Shown in pieces: positions 32,129 to 44,603 of a DNA stretch of 64,000 nucleotides; within the stretch, counting starts at the first letter, position 1, and each line of letters starts with the position of its first letter. Source of the stretch: Cephalotus follicularis (taxonomy: Eukaryota; Streptophyta; Magnoliopsida; Oxalidales; Cephalotaceae); assembly GCA_001972305.1 (NCBI GenBank), contig BDDD01005684.1, positions 1-64,000 of the forward strand. The letters run 5' to 3'. The notes beneath the pieces are model-generated. The model did no database searches and was not told the origin of the DNA. It saw only the letters and a program-made list of their open reading frames with translations. Position numbers and translations under genes: made by a program.

Positions 32129-33511
32129 TTAACTGGGTAGGTGTCCTTCTTCTCTCTTTCTGATAACATCAGCTAGCTGTCCTATTTGAGTTTCCAATTT
32201 GGAGATGGATTGGGTATGGGAGTGAAGGATCTTATCATATTTCTGGCAATTCTTGTTGATCCCATCCAACGCAAATAGTACCTTATCCAATTTATCTTCG
32301 GTTGCCGTATGCGCTTGAGGTGGTGGAAGATTAGATTGTTGCACATCCCTATAGGCGTTCTAATAAGGAATGGAATTACCTTGCCTATACAGGGGATTGT
32401 GGCTAGTATTGGGCTGCTTCCATGCGAAGTTGGGGTGATTCATCCAGCCCTGGTTATACGTGTTGGAGAATGGATCGTTTCCCGGTCTAGAAAATCCTTG
32501 AATTGCTTGTGCTTGTTCTTGAATAAATTCAGAATATTGCACAGCAAGCGGGCAATCACTCATACAATGTGTTGGACTAGCAGATAAGGCGAAAGCCTCT
32601 TGTACAATGGAAGTCTGAGTAGATTGCGTAGGAAGCATCCTTATCGTTAGCACTTTATCTAATTTCTGGGATACGATGTCCACCTTGGCCTTGATAGTCT
32701 CAAATTGGCTAACCTCATAAATACCTCCTTTCTTTTGAGTACCCATTGTAGAGGACTCTACTTTGGATGATAGATGATGCAAGGAGTTCTCATTGAGGAA
32801 TTCAAACAATTGCCAGGCCTCGTCCTCACTTTTGTGCATGAATGTGCCTTCACAAGAAGCATCCACCATCTGTCTATTTTGTGCGATCAATCCATCGTAG
32901 AAGCATTGGACTAACTGCCATTTAGGTACGAAATGATGGGGACATTTTTGGATGAGGTCATTTAATCTTTCCCATGACTCATGAAACTGCTCACCATCTT
33001 GTTGAGAGAAGCTAGTGAGAACTCGTCTTATTTGATTGGTCCGACCTATGGGAAAATATTTCTTGAGAAACTCGTGTTGTAATTTTGCCCATGTGGTGAT
33101 GATCACGGAGTCCAAGGAATGGAGCCATTGTTTAGCTCTGTCCTTTAATGAGAATGGAAATAAAATCAGCTTCAGGGCATCCTCCGATAAGTTTTGAATT
33201 TTAAATGTGGAACAAATCTCAATAAATTCATCCAAATGCATATACGGTTTCTCTGCGGCAAGTCTATAAAAGGATGGTAACATTTGAATAATACTGGACT
33301 TGATCTCATATTGAGATGCTTGGACAGCAGGTACCCTAATACATGAAGCAGTGGTATATGCACATGGAGTAAAATGTTCACTTAAGGGCTGTCTTTGGGG
33401 CACGTCATGATTATCACCCATTTTGTTATTCGCTCTAATTCCAGCCAAAGTTCTTTCAATATTTAGGTCACATGTAATTACTTTGGAATCTAATGATCGG
33501 TGACCTAGCAT
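32129..33511 (-). pseudogene. Element I gag
   Basis: Minus strand, starting MLGHRSLDSKV at 33511. It contains the plant retrotransposon gag core: IKSSIIQMLPSFYRLAAEKP, HLDEFIEICSTFKIQNLS, FPFSLKDRAKQWLHSLD, TWAKLQHEFLKKYFPIGRT, SFSQQDGEQFHESWERLNDL and KWQLVQCFYDGL. A linker rich in Gln/Asn follows, and a coiled-coil-like tail (SISKLETQIGQLADVIRKR). No zinc knuckle is evident, although CMSDCPLA is a partial trace. The core frame is long and open. Gag forms the particle. Fossil. Confidence 0.88.
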
Positions 33512-33630
33512 GCACCTAACTACAATGAAAAGAATAAATGAGAGTGCCCCAATCCATTATGACTAAATTAAATTCTAACTAAACAATGTGCAGTGAAACT
33601 AACTTCAAATCTATCGGAATCATGTATTGG

Positions 33631-33649
33631 CTCCCCGGCAACGACACCA
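33631..33649 (-). other. Element I primer binding site (tRNA-Asp type)
   Basis: The minus strand reads TGGTGTCGTTGCCGGGGAG, closely matching the complement of the plant tRNA-Asp 3' end (TGGCGCCGTTGCCGGGG), six bases inside the 5' LTR. This primer is usual for Athila/Tat elements. Confidence 0.8.
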
Positions 33650-33655
33650 AAATTT

Positions 33656-35238
33656 TGATGGATGTCGTTAAGCCAAATCAAAATTACCCTAATCTAACAA
33701 TTTAACATAATAGAAAGTAGGGATCGTTCCCACGAAGAGCTATGATGATATACAATATAAATGAAATTAGCGTGCACTTAAACAGAAAATACGAACACTG
33801 AATTAATTTAATCTAAGCTAACAATGCAAATAAAGTAAATTGAAAAGATGATTGGTTTTGAATTAAACTACTTTAATGAAAAACTAAACAATTCAAAACA
33901 AATATTTAATGTCAACTAACAAAATAAATAAATAAGAAAAGTGATATGAGAAAGCAATCCTTAGATGTGTGAATCCTCGCATGTATATATTTACTCCAAT
34001 TCATGGTATAAATTCTGGTTTAATGCAACATCACAGAAAATAATGATTTAGCCTATGTACACCATATCCTGTCAAACCCTGATACTCTCGAAAGGATGAT
34101 TAGTTAAAAGTTGTCTTTGGTGCAATCACACAGAAAGATTAAAAATCATTGCATGATGTAAATAAATTAAAGCTACAAGAATTAAAACAGATTTTATATC
34201 ATTAAAATTCTTTCTCATCAATGTTCCACATACATTAACAAGAAAAGAGTGTCTTATAAGCATGCTATTAAACCAAAAAATCAGAATTTGATATACATAT
34301 AAAACATAGATTCATCTACATCCAAGGATTAAAATACTTAGCCGGACATGACAATGTTGGCAGCAATTTTCTTCTTCAATGAATTTTCCATCTAGCAGCC
34401 GCTTCTTCAATCTCCAAAAACTGCCGTGCAAAATGTCTTGGCTCCCTCTCTAGCGTCTCCTCTCGCTTTATGCCACTTATATATATACATAGCCAACCAA
34501 ACCTAAAGCAATTTTTTACAACGTGGGTCCTCTCTATTATTTGCATTTGACACGGAGAAAGTGTTGATTCATGAGTCGCATGGGCTGGGCATGTTGCATG
34601 CATGGCAGGCTGATGCGTGTTTGAAGCTTTGATGCGCATGTGGGCTGATTGGTTGCATGGGCTGCTGCATGTTGAAGCTTAATGCGCATGATATGCACAT
34701 GAAATACAATTGATTGGAATGGACACTTGCAGGCTGCTGATGGGTTGGAGATGTATGCATGCATGGACTCTTGTGTGCATGGCTTCATGGGCTGGATGTA
34801 GGAGATGCTGGCGTTTTGAATTGTTCCAGGCGTGAAAGAATTGTAAATATGGAGAGTGACGTTATGATGATGTAATCAGTAGACTCTATGTGTTTCAATA
34901 TTTGTTTTCTTGCAATATCTCTTCATCGGAGTTTCAGAATGAACCAGTCCAAAAACTAAAAGTGCTCCAAATAATTTTATGAACAAAATGAGTCCAATAT
35001 TCAATATCTTCTGAGCCTTAAATTTTGACTTCTCTCGCTTAAGTGGATGCACTCTTTAATCGATGTTTGACATCGAGCCACTTTAACTCGAAAAGTAACG
35101 TTTATTTTCCATTTTCTCTTATTCCACGATAATAAACATAATACCTGAAAATCAAATAAACATAACCACAGTAGTCTATTCCAAGCATAAAAATATCACA
35201 ATTATATCATTAAAAATAACACATTTTTATGCTTATCA
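33656..35238 (-). repeat. Element I 5' LTR (right)
   Basis: 1,583 bp, TGATGGATG...TTATCA, about 92 percent identical by eye to 27267-28975 over its first 270 bases. Has the TATA-like run (34478-34492) and the GCATG cluster (34570-34800). Confidence 0.88.
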
Positions 35239-35243
35239 TTTAT

Positions 35244-35331
35244 ACAAATGCTTCAAGAAAAGGACTTGGATGTGTCCTTATACAGTATAGGAAAATGATA
35301 GCTTATGCGTCTAGGAAGATCAAACCTGCCA
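35244..35331 (+). pseudogene. Element H: gypsy RNase H remnant, right part
   Basis: Continues after the element I duplication with YTNASRKGLGCVLIQY and IAYASRKIKP, the first blocks of gypsy RNase H. It is cut by the start of the LTR of K, so H was interrupted at least twice. Fossil. Confidence 0.8.
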
Positions 35332-35496
35332 AGTTTTTAACCCTTAAAAGAACTTGAACATATGATTTTGATGATAACAAAATGGTTAATATAATGACTA
35401 AGTTAATTAAAATCATCATAGATATGTACTTAGCTTACAAAGAAGAGAAAAACTTTAAAAAAAAAATCTTAACTATACTGATATAAACCAATACAG

Positions 35497-35870
35497 TCGA
35501 CGTTATTCTCAATAAAGTCGACGTGTTGTGTTTCTTTTGTCTTGTGTAGGAAGAAAAGATGAACATGGTGACGTTTAGAGAAATTCAGTCGACGTTCAAC
35601 GCAAATTAGAAAGACAGTGCTCAGCATTATGGCGACATTTTTAGCTCAAGTCAATGGTCAACTTTGAAAACAAAGTCAACGCTCAGCACTATGGCGATGC
35701 TAAACAACTAAAGCGACATTTTGGTAAAATTAAGAGCAAGCCAACGTCTAAGGAAATAAAGGTGGCGTGTCTGAAAAACGCAAGAACGAGGCAACGTTTA
35801 AACAGAAAACGGCGACGTTTTTGGTGGTCAAAGCCAAAGTTATCAGTCAAAGGTTGGCATTAAGTCGACG
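35497..35870 (+). repeat. GTCGACG array in element K LTR
   Basis: About twelve copies of (A)GTCGACGTT, AGTCAACG, GGCGACG or AGCGACATTTT over 375 bases. The flanking bases differ from the arrays in A, B, E and F while the core is the same. Confidence 0.75.
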
Positions 35871-35968
35871 TTTTATTGTGTTCATTCGATGTCCTGGAGT
35901 TGATTTGTAGCTAAGGGCTAGTTAAAAAGTGCAACAATTTTGGGATTTTCATGCACGCTCCTAACTGC

Positions 35969-38424
35969 TGTTGTAAAGGCTCAAAATAGGGTTGAAACAT
36001 TTAGGGAATTAGGGTTTAGGGTTAACTTTTAAAACTTTTTAATCCCCAAGCAGTGGGATACCCTAAATGCTAAGTCTAGAATTGTCCCAAAACGCCCTAG
36101 GATCTCTAATTAGGGTATCAATTGAACCATATCATCAAACCAAGCAATAAAGGAAGGCGGGTTGGATCTATGGTTACACAAACCCTAGCTTTGGTCTCTT
36201 CCAAAATGGATTAGGGTAACACACCAAAAACCCTAACACCAAAACATCAAACCCGAAATCCTAACCTAGCCAAACCCTTAGGGTTTGCTAGGTTCCACTC
36301 TATGAATAAATGGGTTTGGCTTGCATACCCTAGCCTCAAACCTGAAACCACATCACACCAACACAATGAACACAAAACATCAAGGAGTTGAATAAGAAAC
36401 CATTACCTAAATTCTTTGCTCCTCTACACTTTTTGTGTTCCTTTAAACTTTATCTCCAATCTTCGAAGCTTCACAAAAAATGCTCCACTAGGAATGACTA
36501 GAAGACTTTGTGAACGCTTTTTAAGTTTAAACCTAAGCTAAACTTCTACACAAGTAAAGATATAATCCTTTGAAGAAAAATATCTCCACCTATAAAGAAG
36601 TTGGAGGGTGAGAAGATGATTGATGAGTTCTTTTCTCTTAAAGAGCTTTAATGCTCTTTCAAGTTCTTCAATGGTGAAGCGTCCTCACGGCAACAGAGGA
36701 AGAGAAAAGTGAGAGAGCATATACGGATCAAGAGTGAAAACAGAGAATGAGCAAGTATGTTGTGTAAGTTAAGTTCTTAAAATATCTAAAGCATGACTCA
36801 TCTTTTAAATATCTCAAACAAGCTTTTCCTTAAAGCTTAAATGACTAACCAATTCTCTCTTAATACATCACTTAAGGCCAGCCACACCTCAAGCAAAAAG
36901 ATGCCATATTAAAGCCCACAATTAAGTGATGATCTCATAGTTGAATAGTCAACAAAAGCGGGCTTAGAAACAAGCAATTGGACTAGCCATTCTCTTGCAA
37001 ATGTTAAGGCCCAATTTTGGCCCAATAAGGATAGAGAATCCTCAATCCAATTCGTCCTAAAGCCCATAAGCTCATATGCTCTATCTTCCAATAAATACCC
37101 AGTGTATTTATTAGAGAAACAATCAACTCTTTGCACGGAACATTCTATTATGGCGATGCATGAACTCACTTATAAAGAAGTGACATATGTCCTGCAAATA
37201 AAATGTTCACTAGCAAAGTAACATCTCCCAGATGTTAATCTCTCACTAAATGACATGTGCCCCACACACGTCAGGTTGTTCCAAAATCATGTGGGACCTG
37301 AAACCCTGGTTGAATTCTAGTACAATGATAAATTTCTCAGAACATCACAGAGTTCTAATACGACCATCCTAATAGTCTCCGACTATTAAAATAGCCCCGG
37401 TATGATTCCCAATCATCCCTCGGATCCATGGATCGAAGTTCCATGTCTTTCAATTGTTAGCTGGTTAACAAGTGCTTTATCCTTTCTTCGGTTTATGTTT
37501 CATGTATCTCTCGTCATCCTTGGCTCCAACCACGTTCTAGGGCTTGGATAAATGTCAACCCTAGATAAATGCCGTGATAACTATAAATCTATGTATGGAC
37601 TGAGACTATCGGCAGACCTCCCCGAAAACCCCGTTTCTAGTTTGCCTCTGCCTGGCCAGGTCTTTAAGTCTACAACGGACAAAGATATTATAGAACTTGT
37701 CAACCTCAATACAGGTGTGATGATCCCTTGTTGTGCACTCACCTGTACATCTCAATGCAGCTCCCACAAGGCCCAAAGACAACCCTTTTTTCATCTCGTG
37801 ACTAAAACTGGGGAAGGCAGAAATCAAAGCCAAGCGGTTACTACACAATGCATGCCAGCCGCTCAAGTCTAAGGACACAACGCAGGTCACATATGGCCTA
37901 CTAGTCTCCGTTGACTATACACTACCGAGACTATAGGAATCCTATCGATAAAGGTATCAACTATCCATATAGGTTTCCTATGGTGGGTCGGTTCAGTGAC
38001 ATGCTTCGCAGCATGCACGCCGTATCAGTTTTAGGGTAAACCCAAATGGCAATGAGTAGATCCATCCTCCACATGACCCAGGAGAAAGAATAACACTGCA
38101 AGTCTATCCGATTCATCAACTGCCCTAAGAAAGTGAACCTCTGACTTGGAACATTTTGTTAGAATGGAGTAAGGATCTCATTCTCATAACCTCCCATGCA
38201 CGAGATCCAACCCTTGTTCGACAGGGCGCTATATGTGTATTCAGTTAATGTGTTAATTAATCCGATTCCATATTTATGGTTGAGATTATACATATAACAA
38301 ATGCCATTTTGAATGTAATATGCACATTGAACAAGAATGGAACTAAGAATGTTATAAATAAAGAGTGAATATAAATACAAGCATAAAGCCACCTCATGGC
38401 ATGCAAGGACACCCCTATCTAACA
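35969..38424 (-). mobile_element. Solo LTR L1 (copia-type)
   Basis: 2,456 bp; on the minus strand TGTTAGATAGGGGTG...AACA. Flanking 5-mers are actgc (35964-35968) and actac (38425-38429), a duplication with one difference. It lies inside the LTR of K. A second, diverged copy of the family is L2. Telomere-like AGGGTTTAGGG at 36012-36022 is an isolated chance run. Confidence 0.8.
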
Positions 38425-39070
38425 ACTACTACAAGACTGGTCTTTCAACTATAAAAAGGCTTGGCTATACTCATTCTAACATCAAGAAACAAAGAAAAAC
38501 AATTTATCAAAAGATACAAGAATTCTCTCGAGTTTTTCTTTAGAAAAAAACCTAGTCACTCATATATTCTTAATATTTTCTATCTTGTAATCTAAGTGAT
38601 ACAAGTGAGCTAGAGTTTGAATACTTGACCTATTGTGAGGTCTTCTAGATTGTAAAAATCTTCTAAAATCTTCTGAGTTGTAATCAAGAGTGGTGTGTTT
38701 TTGAAAGCCTTTAGGTGGGAGGTTTTCTTAAGTGATTTGGTCAATCACTGAAGTGTAAAAGTGTTTTCAATTTGTATTCGAAACTCAAATTGTGGTCTGT
38801 ATTAGGGAGGAATACTAGTGAAATATTCAAGAGGGAGCCTTGGGGAATGGAAGTAGGCAAAGAGATTAGCCGAATCATTATAAATCGTGTTTGCATGTTT
38901 CTATCCTTATCTCTTTATTTTCTATGTGATTGAATGATGCTTCTCTAATCTTATACTTCTTTAAATTATTGGTACTTATTCATTATCTTAGTTTGATTTC
39001 TTTTTATAATCGAAAAAGTTCACATATCCATAGAATATACAATTCACCCCCTCTTGTATATTATCTTAAT

Positions 39071-39082
39071 TGGTATCAGAGA
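39071..39082 (+). other. Element K primer binding site (tRNA-iMet)
   Basis: TGGTATCAGAGA directly after the LTR end, complementary to the initiator tRNA-Met 3' end. Confidence 0.85.
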
Positions 39083-39125
39083 GGTTGCCATATAATTCTT
39101 AATTGCTAAAGGTATAAAGATCATC

Positions 39126-40224
39126 ATGGATATAAACAAAAGCAATGGCGAGAGCATGTCTCTCTAAACCTCTATTTTTTACGGTAATAACTATAGTCAT
39201 TGGAAGGTTAAAATGACTATATTAACTCAAGCTTTTGATTTTAAATTATGGGATGTTATTATTGATGGACCTGATTTGCCTACCATTATTTCTAATGATG
39301 ATCTCCAAAGTCTCAAACCGGGACATATGTTTAATGATGATGATAGAAGAACAATTCAGTTGAATGCAAATGCTAAACATGTTATTATTTGTGCTTTGAA
39401 TTCAAATGAATTTAATAGAGTATCTTTTTATTCTACCATTAAAGAAATGTAGGATAGACTTGAAGTTACTTACGAATGTACAAATCAAGTCAAGGATGCC
39501 AAGATTAATATGTTAACTAGAGAATATGAAATGTTTAGCCTGAGTGAAAATGAAATTATTTCAAGCATCTATATTCGTTTCACCAATGTTATCAATTCCT
39601 TACAAACTCTTGATAATATTTATGCTGACAGTGAATTGGTACGAAAGATTATCAGGTGTCTTCCCAAAAGTTGGATGCCCAAAGTTACTGCTATTGATGA
39701 AGCTAAAATTCTCAATGAATTACCGCTGCAAGAGTTACTCGGATCTCTAATGACTCATGAAATGACTGTAAAGTTTCAAGATGAGGATGAAGAAAAAGAA
39801 TTTAAGAAGAAGAAGATCATTACTCTTAAATAAAAAGAAGATAGTGACGATGAAAGCGATGACGATATGGTACTCATTATAAGAAGGCTCAAATTTTTTT
39901 TGGCCAAAAACAAATTATGTAGCAAAAATTTCAAGAAATGACAATTTTCCAAGCAAGAATTCAAAAAGGAAGAACTCACATGTTTTGAATGCAACAAACC
40001 CAGACATTTCAAAAACGAATGTCCAAGGTTGAAAAAAAGGAGTATACCAAAAAGAAAAAGGCTATGATGGCTATGTGGAGTGATAGTGATATATCTAGTT
40101 CCGATGAGGAATCAAGTGATAAGGAAACTCAACTAGCCTTTATGGCATTTGAAGAAGGTTATGAAAGAGACATGGAGGTATGTTTAAGAGTACCCTTAAG
40201 AAAAACATGTTGATATCTTGATAG
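39126..40224 (+). pseudogene. Element K copia gag
   Basis: Begins MDINKSNGESMSL and continues with FYGNNYSHWKVKM, a standard start of SIRE-type gag, then LQSLKPGHMFNDDDRR, AKHVIICALNSNEFNRV, EYEMFSLSENEIISSIYIRF, RCLPKSWMPKVTAIDEAK and LLGSLMTHEM, an acidic/basic tract and a CCHC knuckle (CFECNKPRHFKNEC). After the knuckle comes the typical DSDISSSDEESSDKE acidic tail. The sequence is then cut by L2. Gag of a SIRE-like copia; fossil with a few breaks. Confidence 0.85.
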
Positions 40225-42508
40225 TGTTAGGCTCAAATAGGGTATGGTGCAATTGAGGTCATATGTGCAATAGGGTATCAATTTTAAAAATTTGTTCAAA
40301 GTATCTCCAAATCATAGGAACACCCTAAGATCTATGTCCATATAATGAAAAGGATCTCTAATTAAACATCCAATTGAACAACCAAAGCACCAAGCATGCA
40401 TGTTAGGTCACAGGTTGAGCTAGGGTTTCCTTAACCCTAGCTTCGGCCCACACAACAATTAGCCTAGGGTTTGCACACCAAAACCTGAAACTAGTACCAT
40501 GAACCCGTGACCATAAAAAGCATAATTCCTCTTCAAACCACAAAGGGTTCGGATAGGGTTACAAACCCTAGCCAAAAACCTGAAACCAAAAACACCAAAA
40601 AGAAAAGGGGGAAGAAGAAAGGTTTGGAGTCCATTACCAAGGTATTCTACTCCTTCCTTCTAGTGCTCCCTCAACACCTTAATCCAAGATCCTTATGCTC
40701 CAAGAAAGCTCCAATCACCACAACTTCAAGGACTTGAAGAATGGAGGTTAAAGTGTTAGTTCTCCTAAACTAAAAATCACTACAAGTAAAGATAGAACAC
40801 AATGTGTGAGCTATATCCACCTATTGTGATCATTGAGGGTGAGAGGAGGTTGTGTGTTGTTCTTTCTTCCAAAGCTAGAAGCTTTTCTTCCTTTAATGGA
40901 GGACATGTGAGATGAATGAGAGGGAAAGAAAAGAGAGAGCAACCCACGGGTGGAATGGAGAGAGAGAGAGAGGGGGCTGTGCATTAAGTGATGGAAAATG
41001 ATTTTGTGTGTAGTAATGTTATGAGACTTATGTCTCTTACTCTCTCTCCCTATGGCTGGCGCATGACACACAAGGAATGGGACACCATTCCTTGTCCCAT
41101 ACTTGTGTCATGTTGCCCATACTCTTGTCATGAGAAGCCATGCCTTGCACATGTGATTAAGTGTATCTTTGAACAATTTAAATTCAAATATTGTGGGCTC
41201 AAATCATGCAAGGGGTGGCCGAACCTTGTCTTGTTCAAGGCCTAGGGCTCGGCCCAAATTGGAATAAGGCACACCAAGCCCTATCCAACCCTAATCTCTC
41301 TCCTAAGTACACCTAAGTGATTACTTGTTCAACTCACAATCCTTTGACTATAATATTTCATTGTGGTGATGCTTGGACTCACCTCAAGGTGGTGACATGT
41401 GTCCAGAAAATAAAATATTCTCTTGCAAAGTAACATCTCCCCGATGCTAACCTCTCACTAAATGACATGTATCCCCCACATGTCAACCTGTTCCAAAATC
41501 AGGTCGGACCCGAAAGCTCGGCCAGAATCAAGTATGACGATAAATTTCCCAGAACATCCCAGGATTCTGGTACAACCATTCTAATAGTCCCCAACTATCA
41601 AAATAGCCCCGATATGATCCCAATCATCCCCCAGATCCATGGAATTTACAACCACGTTTATTAGTCGATATTCAGTTAACTGATACTTTATCCTGTCATC
41701 AGTTTAAGTGTAGTGTATCCCTTGTCATCCTTGGCTCCTACTGTGGCCTAGGGTTTGGATAAATGTCAATCCTAGGTAAACCCACAATAACTATAAATAT
41801 ATGAACACATTGCGACTATCAATATACCTCTCCGGAAACCCCGTTTCCAGTCTGTCGGCACCTGGTCAGGTTTTTGTAAGTCTGCAATGGACACATATAT
41901 TATAGAGCTGGTCACCGTCATTACAGGTCTGACAATCCCATGTTGCACAATCACCCATACACCAATGTAGCTCCCACAGACCCAAAGACAACCCATTTTC
42001 CAGCTTTTGACTAGAGCTAGGGAGGGCAAAAATCAAAGCCATACAGTTACTACACAATGCATGCCAGCCGCTCAAGTCTAAGGAAACAACGCAGGTCACG
42101 TATGACCTACTAGTCACCCATTGACTATACACTACCGAGACCTATAGGACTCCTATTGACACGGGTAATGACTATCCGAATAGGTTTCCTATGGTGGGTT
42201 GGTTCAGTGAACATGCACCAGGCATGCACCCCGCATCAGCTTTAGGAATAAACCTAAGTGGCAATGAGATAATCCACCCTCCACTGAACCTGGGAGCTAG
42301 CATAACATGACAAGTCTATCTAGTTCATCAATTGCCCTAAGAAAGTGAACCTACGACTTGGAACATTTTATCATAAGAGAGCAAGGAACTTATTCTCATA
42401 ACCTCCCATGCATGAGATCCAACCCTTTGATCGATAGGGTGCTATATGTGTATTCAGTTAATATTTTAATTAAGTTGATCCATTGTGATGGTATTGGGAT
42501 ATACATAT
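40225..42508 (-). mobile_element. LTR L2, same family as L1, cut by element M
   Basis: From TGTTAGGCTC at 40225 it follows L1 with considerable divergence (for example 41407-41640 matches 37200-37432) up to the shared TATACATAT at 42500-42508. There M is inserted, so the last ~125 bases found in L1 are missing here. L1 and L2 could be two solo LTRs of one family; they are too different to be a young pair. Confidence 0.75.
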
Positions 42509-43480
42509 TGTAATAACCGTAATTTTCAATTAATGTATATTGTATAATTAATGAATAAAATATACATTAAATTGAGATTAAATGTCCATTATCATGTGAA
42601 TTGTGGTTATTGAATTGATTTAAGGTTTAATTGTAAGTCTTAAGGACTAAATTGAAATAAGTTGGAAGTTGACTTAAGAAATCAGAATTTTGGCGCATGA
42701 CAGTCGACTGTCGTAGAGGAACAGTCGACCATTATAGAAAATAGTCGACTGGAGAGCTCAGATAGGTGTCTGTGCATGGAGATTAAAAATAGAGCAAGGC
42801 GTGAGTCATTGGGACAGGTGTTATGCTGGAATGAATGGAATGGAAACGTGTCAAGCAATGCCAAGATAAGGCGCCAGCTACTGAGTGACTAAGGAAATTG
42901 TGCCCTGACTCATTTCCACCTGCAAACAGAAAGAAGAAAGAAATCAGTGAACAAGAGAGAGAAAAGAAGAAAAGAGTGAAAACTTGAGTTAGTGGAATCA
43001 GAGGAACTTTGGAAATGAATTCCTTTATATCATCTAGTGTGTGAGTGAATTAAGAGTGTTAGAACATTTGAAAGAGAGGAAACCTCATGTCGTTGTGAGC
43101 ATATTGAAATTTGGAGTTCAAGTGGAGTTAGGAAGCTTGGAATTTGAATGGTAAGCTTCTGTTATGATTTCAGTTATTGTTATAGTTATTTAATTGGTGT
43201 ATCCATACTTAATTCGTTCTCTAAACCTACTGTTAAAATGCAACCATAGTTGAATTCTAGAACTTGGAGTTAAATTGAATTGGTGGGATATTGGAACGCA
43301 GAGAGAAGAATCACTCAATTGATTATAGGATAGCAATTTGAGGTAGGTTGTAGGAATTGTGATATGATTCTGAACATATAGCATGCATATCGTGTTGAGA
43401 TGGTTTGTATTTGATTGCATGTTAAATTCAAGTGAATTGAAATGTGATAAGCATGCTCTGTGAATGGACATTCTGGGGAA

Positions 43481-43640
43481 AACAGCCGACTGTCCATGAT
43501 AACATCCGACTGCTTAAGGTATACAACCGACTATTTGGTATAAACAGTTGATTACTCAAGGTAAACAGTCGACTAATCCCTAGGAACAGTCGACTGTGCA
43601 AGGAAACTGTCGACTTATAATAGAGACAGTCGACTGTTAT
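43481..43640 (+). repeat. CAGTCGACTG array in element M LTR
   Basis: Eight copies of ACAGTCGACT, ACAGCCGACTG, ACATCCGACTG or ACAACCGACTA in 160 bases, inside the predicted intron. Two GTCGAC sites plus a variant also lie near the LTR start at 42703-42750, one within the 14-base palindrome GACAGTCGACTGTC. Confidence 0.85.
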
Positions 43641-44564
43641 GGGATATTTTCACCGCTGAAACGTACTGTTTAGGCTGAATTGTATGTAATTACACTAGCT
43701 TCCATAAGGGATGATTTTCACAATCAGCCTTTGCTAGGTGCAATCAGGATATAGGAGTTGAACGACTTTGTATCTATTGTTTGATTTCCTAAATTGAATT
43801 GAGTGCACTGTTTATGTTATTGCTGAATCCTTGAACTGATAGTGTTACTGCTATGCAATTATATATTGCTATTGTTACTGTTATAGATATTGCATATCTA
43901 TCAAAGTATTTCATAAATACTACTGTTGTAAATTGGTTTCAAGGATTTTAATTATCGAATGCTTTATGCATAATTTAAGGTTTTCAACTAATGTTTTAAA
44001 GAAAACCTAGTGTTATTGTACTGATTCTCCAAGTGAGAACTACTACAGTGTTTTATTGTTTTCTTAAATGAAAACTCAGTGTATTGATACTGTTCTCTCA
44101 AAATGGGAACTTATTAAAGTGTTTTATTGTTTTATCAAAATGAGATTTTATTAAATTGTTTTACTGTTTTCTCGAAAGAAAACTATTATATATTACATAT
44201 TATTTATGTAATATTGCTATATCGAGTGTATTGTTTGTCTCTGATAGTTTCGTTGGCCGGTGATCGGAGTGTATCATTGACTATGGCGGTGAGCCTACGT
44301 GCCAGGAGTTGGCTAGATCTTATTCACCAAACTTATGTGCAATGCAGATTGTGAGTGATTGACTGCCTGCCAAGTGCCGGTAATAAGTGTTAACCTCTCT
44401 ATCATCATCGGAGTGCATGGTGGTAGTTAGGAGGTGCATTGTTGGCTATGAGTTAGCGACGGTTGACACCCACCAGTGGTCTTCAGACATCCAGTGGAGT
44501 GATTGTTTGTACCTTTGTGCTATATGTTTGATAAGTGATTGATTGTAGCCACTTGGCATTGTTG

Positions 44565-44566
<2 letters not shown>

Positions 44567-44599
<33 letters not shown>
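44567..44599 (+). repeat. (TA)n microsatellite in element M LTR
   Basis: About 16 TA units at the same LTR position as the (CA)n(TA)n run in F. Confidence 0.95.

Positions 44600-44603
<4 letters not shown>

Larger units (their letters stand above)
27267..35238 (-). mobile_element. Element I: Athila/Tat-like Ty3/gypsy element with two LTRs
   Basis: 7,972 bp with TGATGG...TTATCA LTRs and perfect target duplications tttat at 27262-27266 and 35239-35243, inserted into element H. Minus-strand order: 5' LTR (33656-35238), tRNA-Asp-type primer site, gag, protease, a short mosaic region, the C-terminal end of the polyprotein, polypurine tract, 3' LTR (27267-28975). RT, RNase H and integrase core are not recognisable, so it looks non-autonomous. 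By eye the first 270 bases of the LTRs differ at about 8 percent of sites, implying an age of a few million years at usual plant rates. A handful of breaks. Confidence 0.85.
35332..39070 (+). repeat. Element K 5' LTR, interrupted by L1
   Basis: Without L1 about 1.28 kb. It starts near TTTTTAACCC followed by GATTTTGATGATAAC, carries a GTCGACGTT / GGCGACG / GTCAACG array at 35497-35870, and TATAAAAAGG at 38450-38459, about 20 bases after the L1 insertion. The end has ATTCACCCCCTC just before the primer site. Confidence 0.7.
35332..40224 (+). mobile_element. Element K: SIRE-like Ty1/copia 5' part
   Basis: 5' LTR (about 35332-39070, split by solo LTR L1), primer site (39071-39082) and gag up to 40224, where LTR L2 begins. 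pol is not in the window. The right boundary of the LTR is set by the ATTCACCCCCTCTTGTATA-like end typical of SIRE LTRs; the left boundary is approximate. A few breaks in gag. Confidence 0.75.

Noticed and set aside
36012-36022. Interstitial telomere repeat (AGGGTTTAGGG)
   Set aside because: Only about one and a half units, inside solo LTR L1, not a telomeric array.
36900-37900. Possible host coding region in L1 and the parallel part of L2
   Set aside because: The two regions match as DNA across coding and non-coding parts alike and lie within one LTR family; no protein domain is recognisable.
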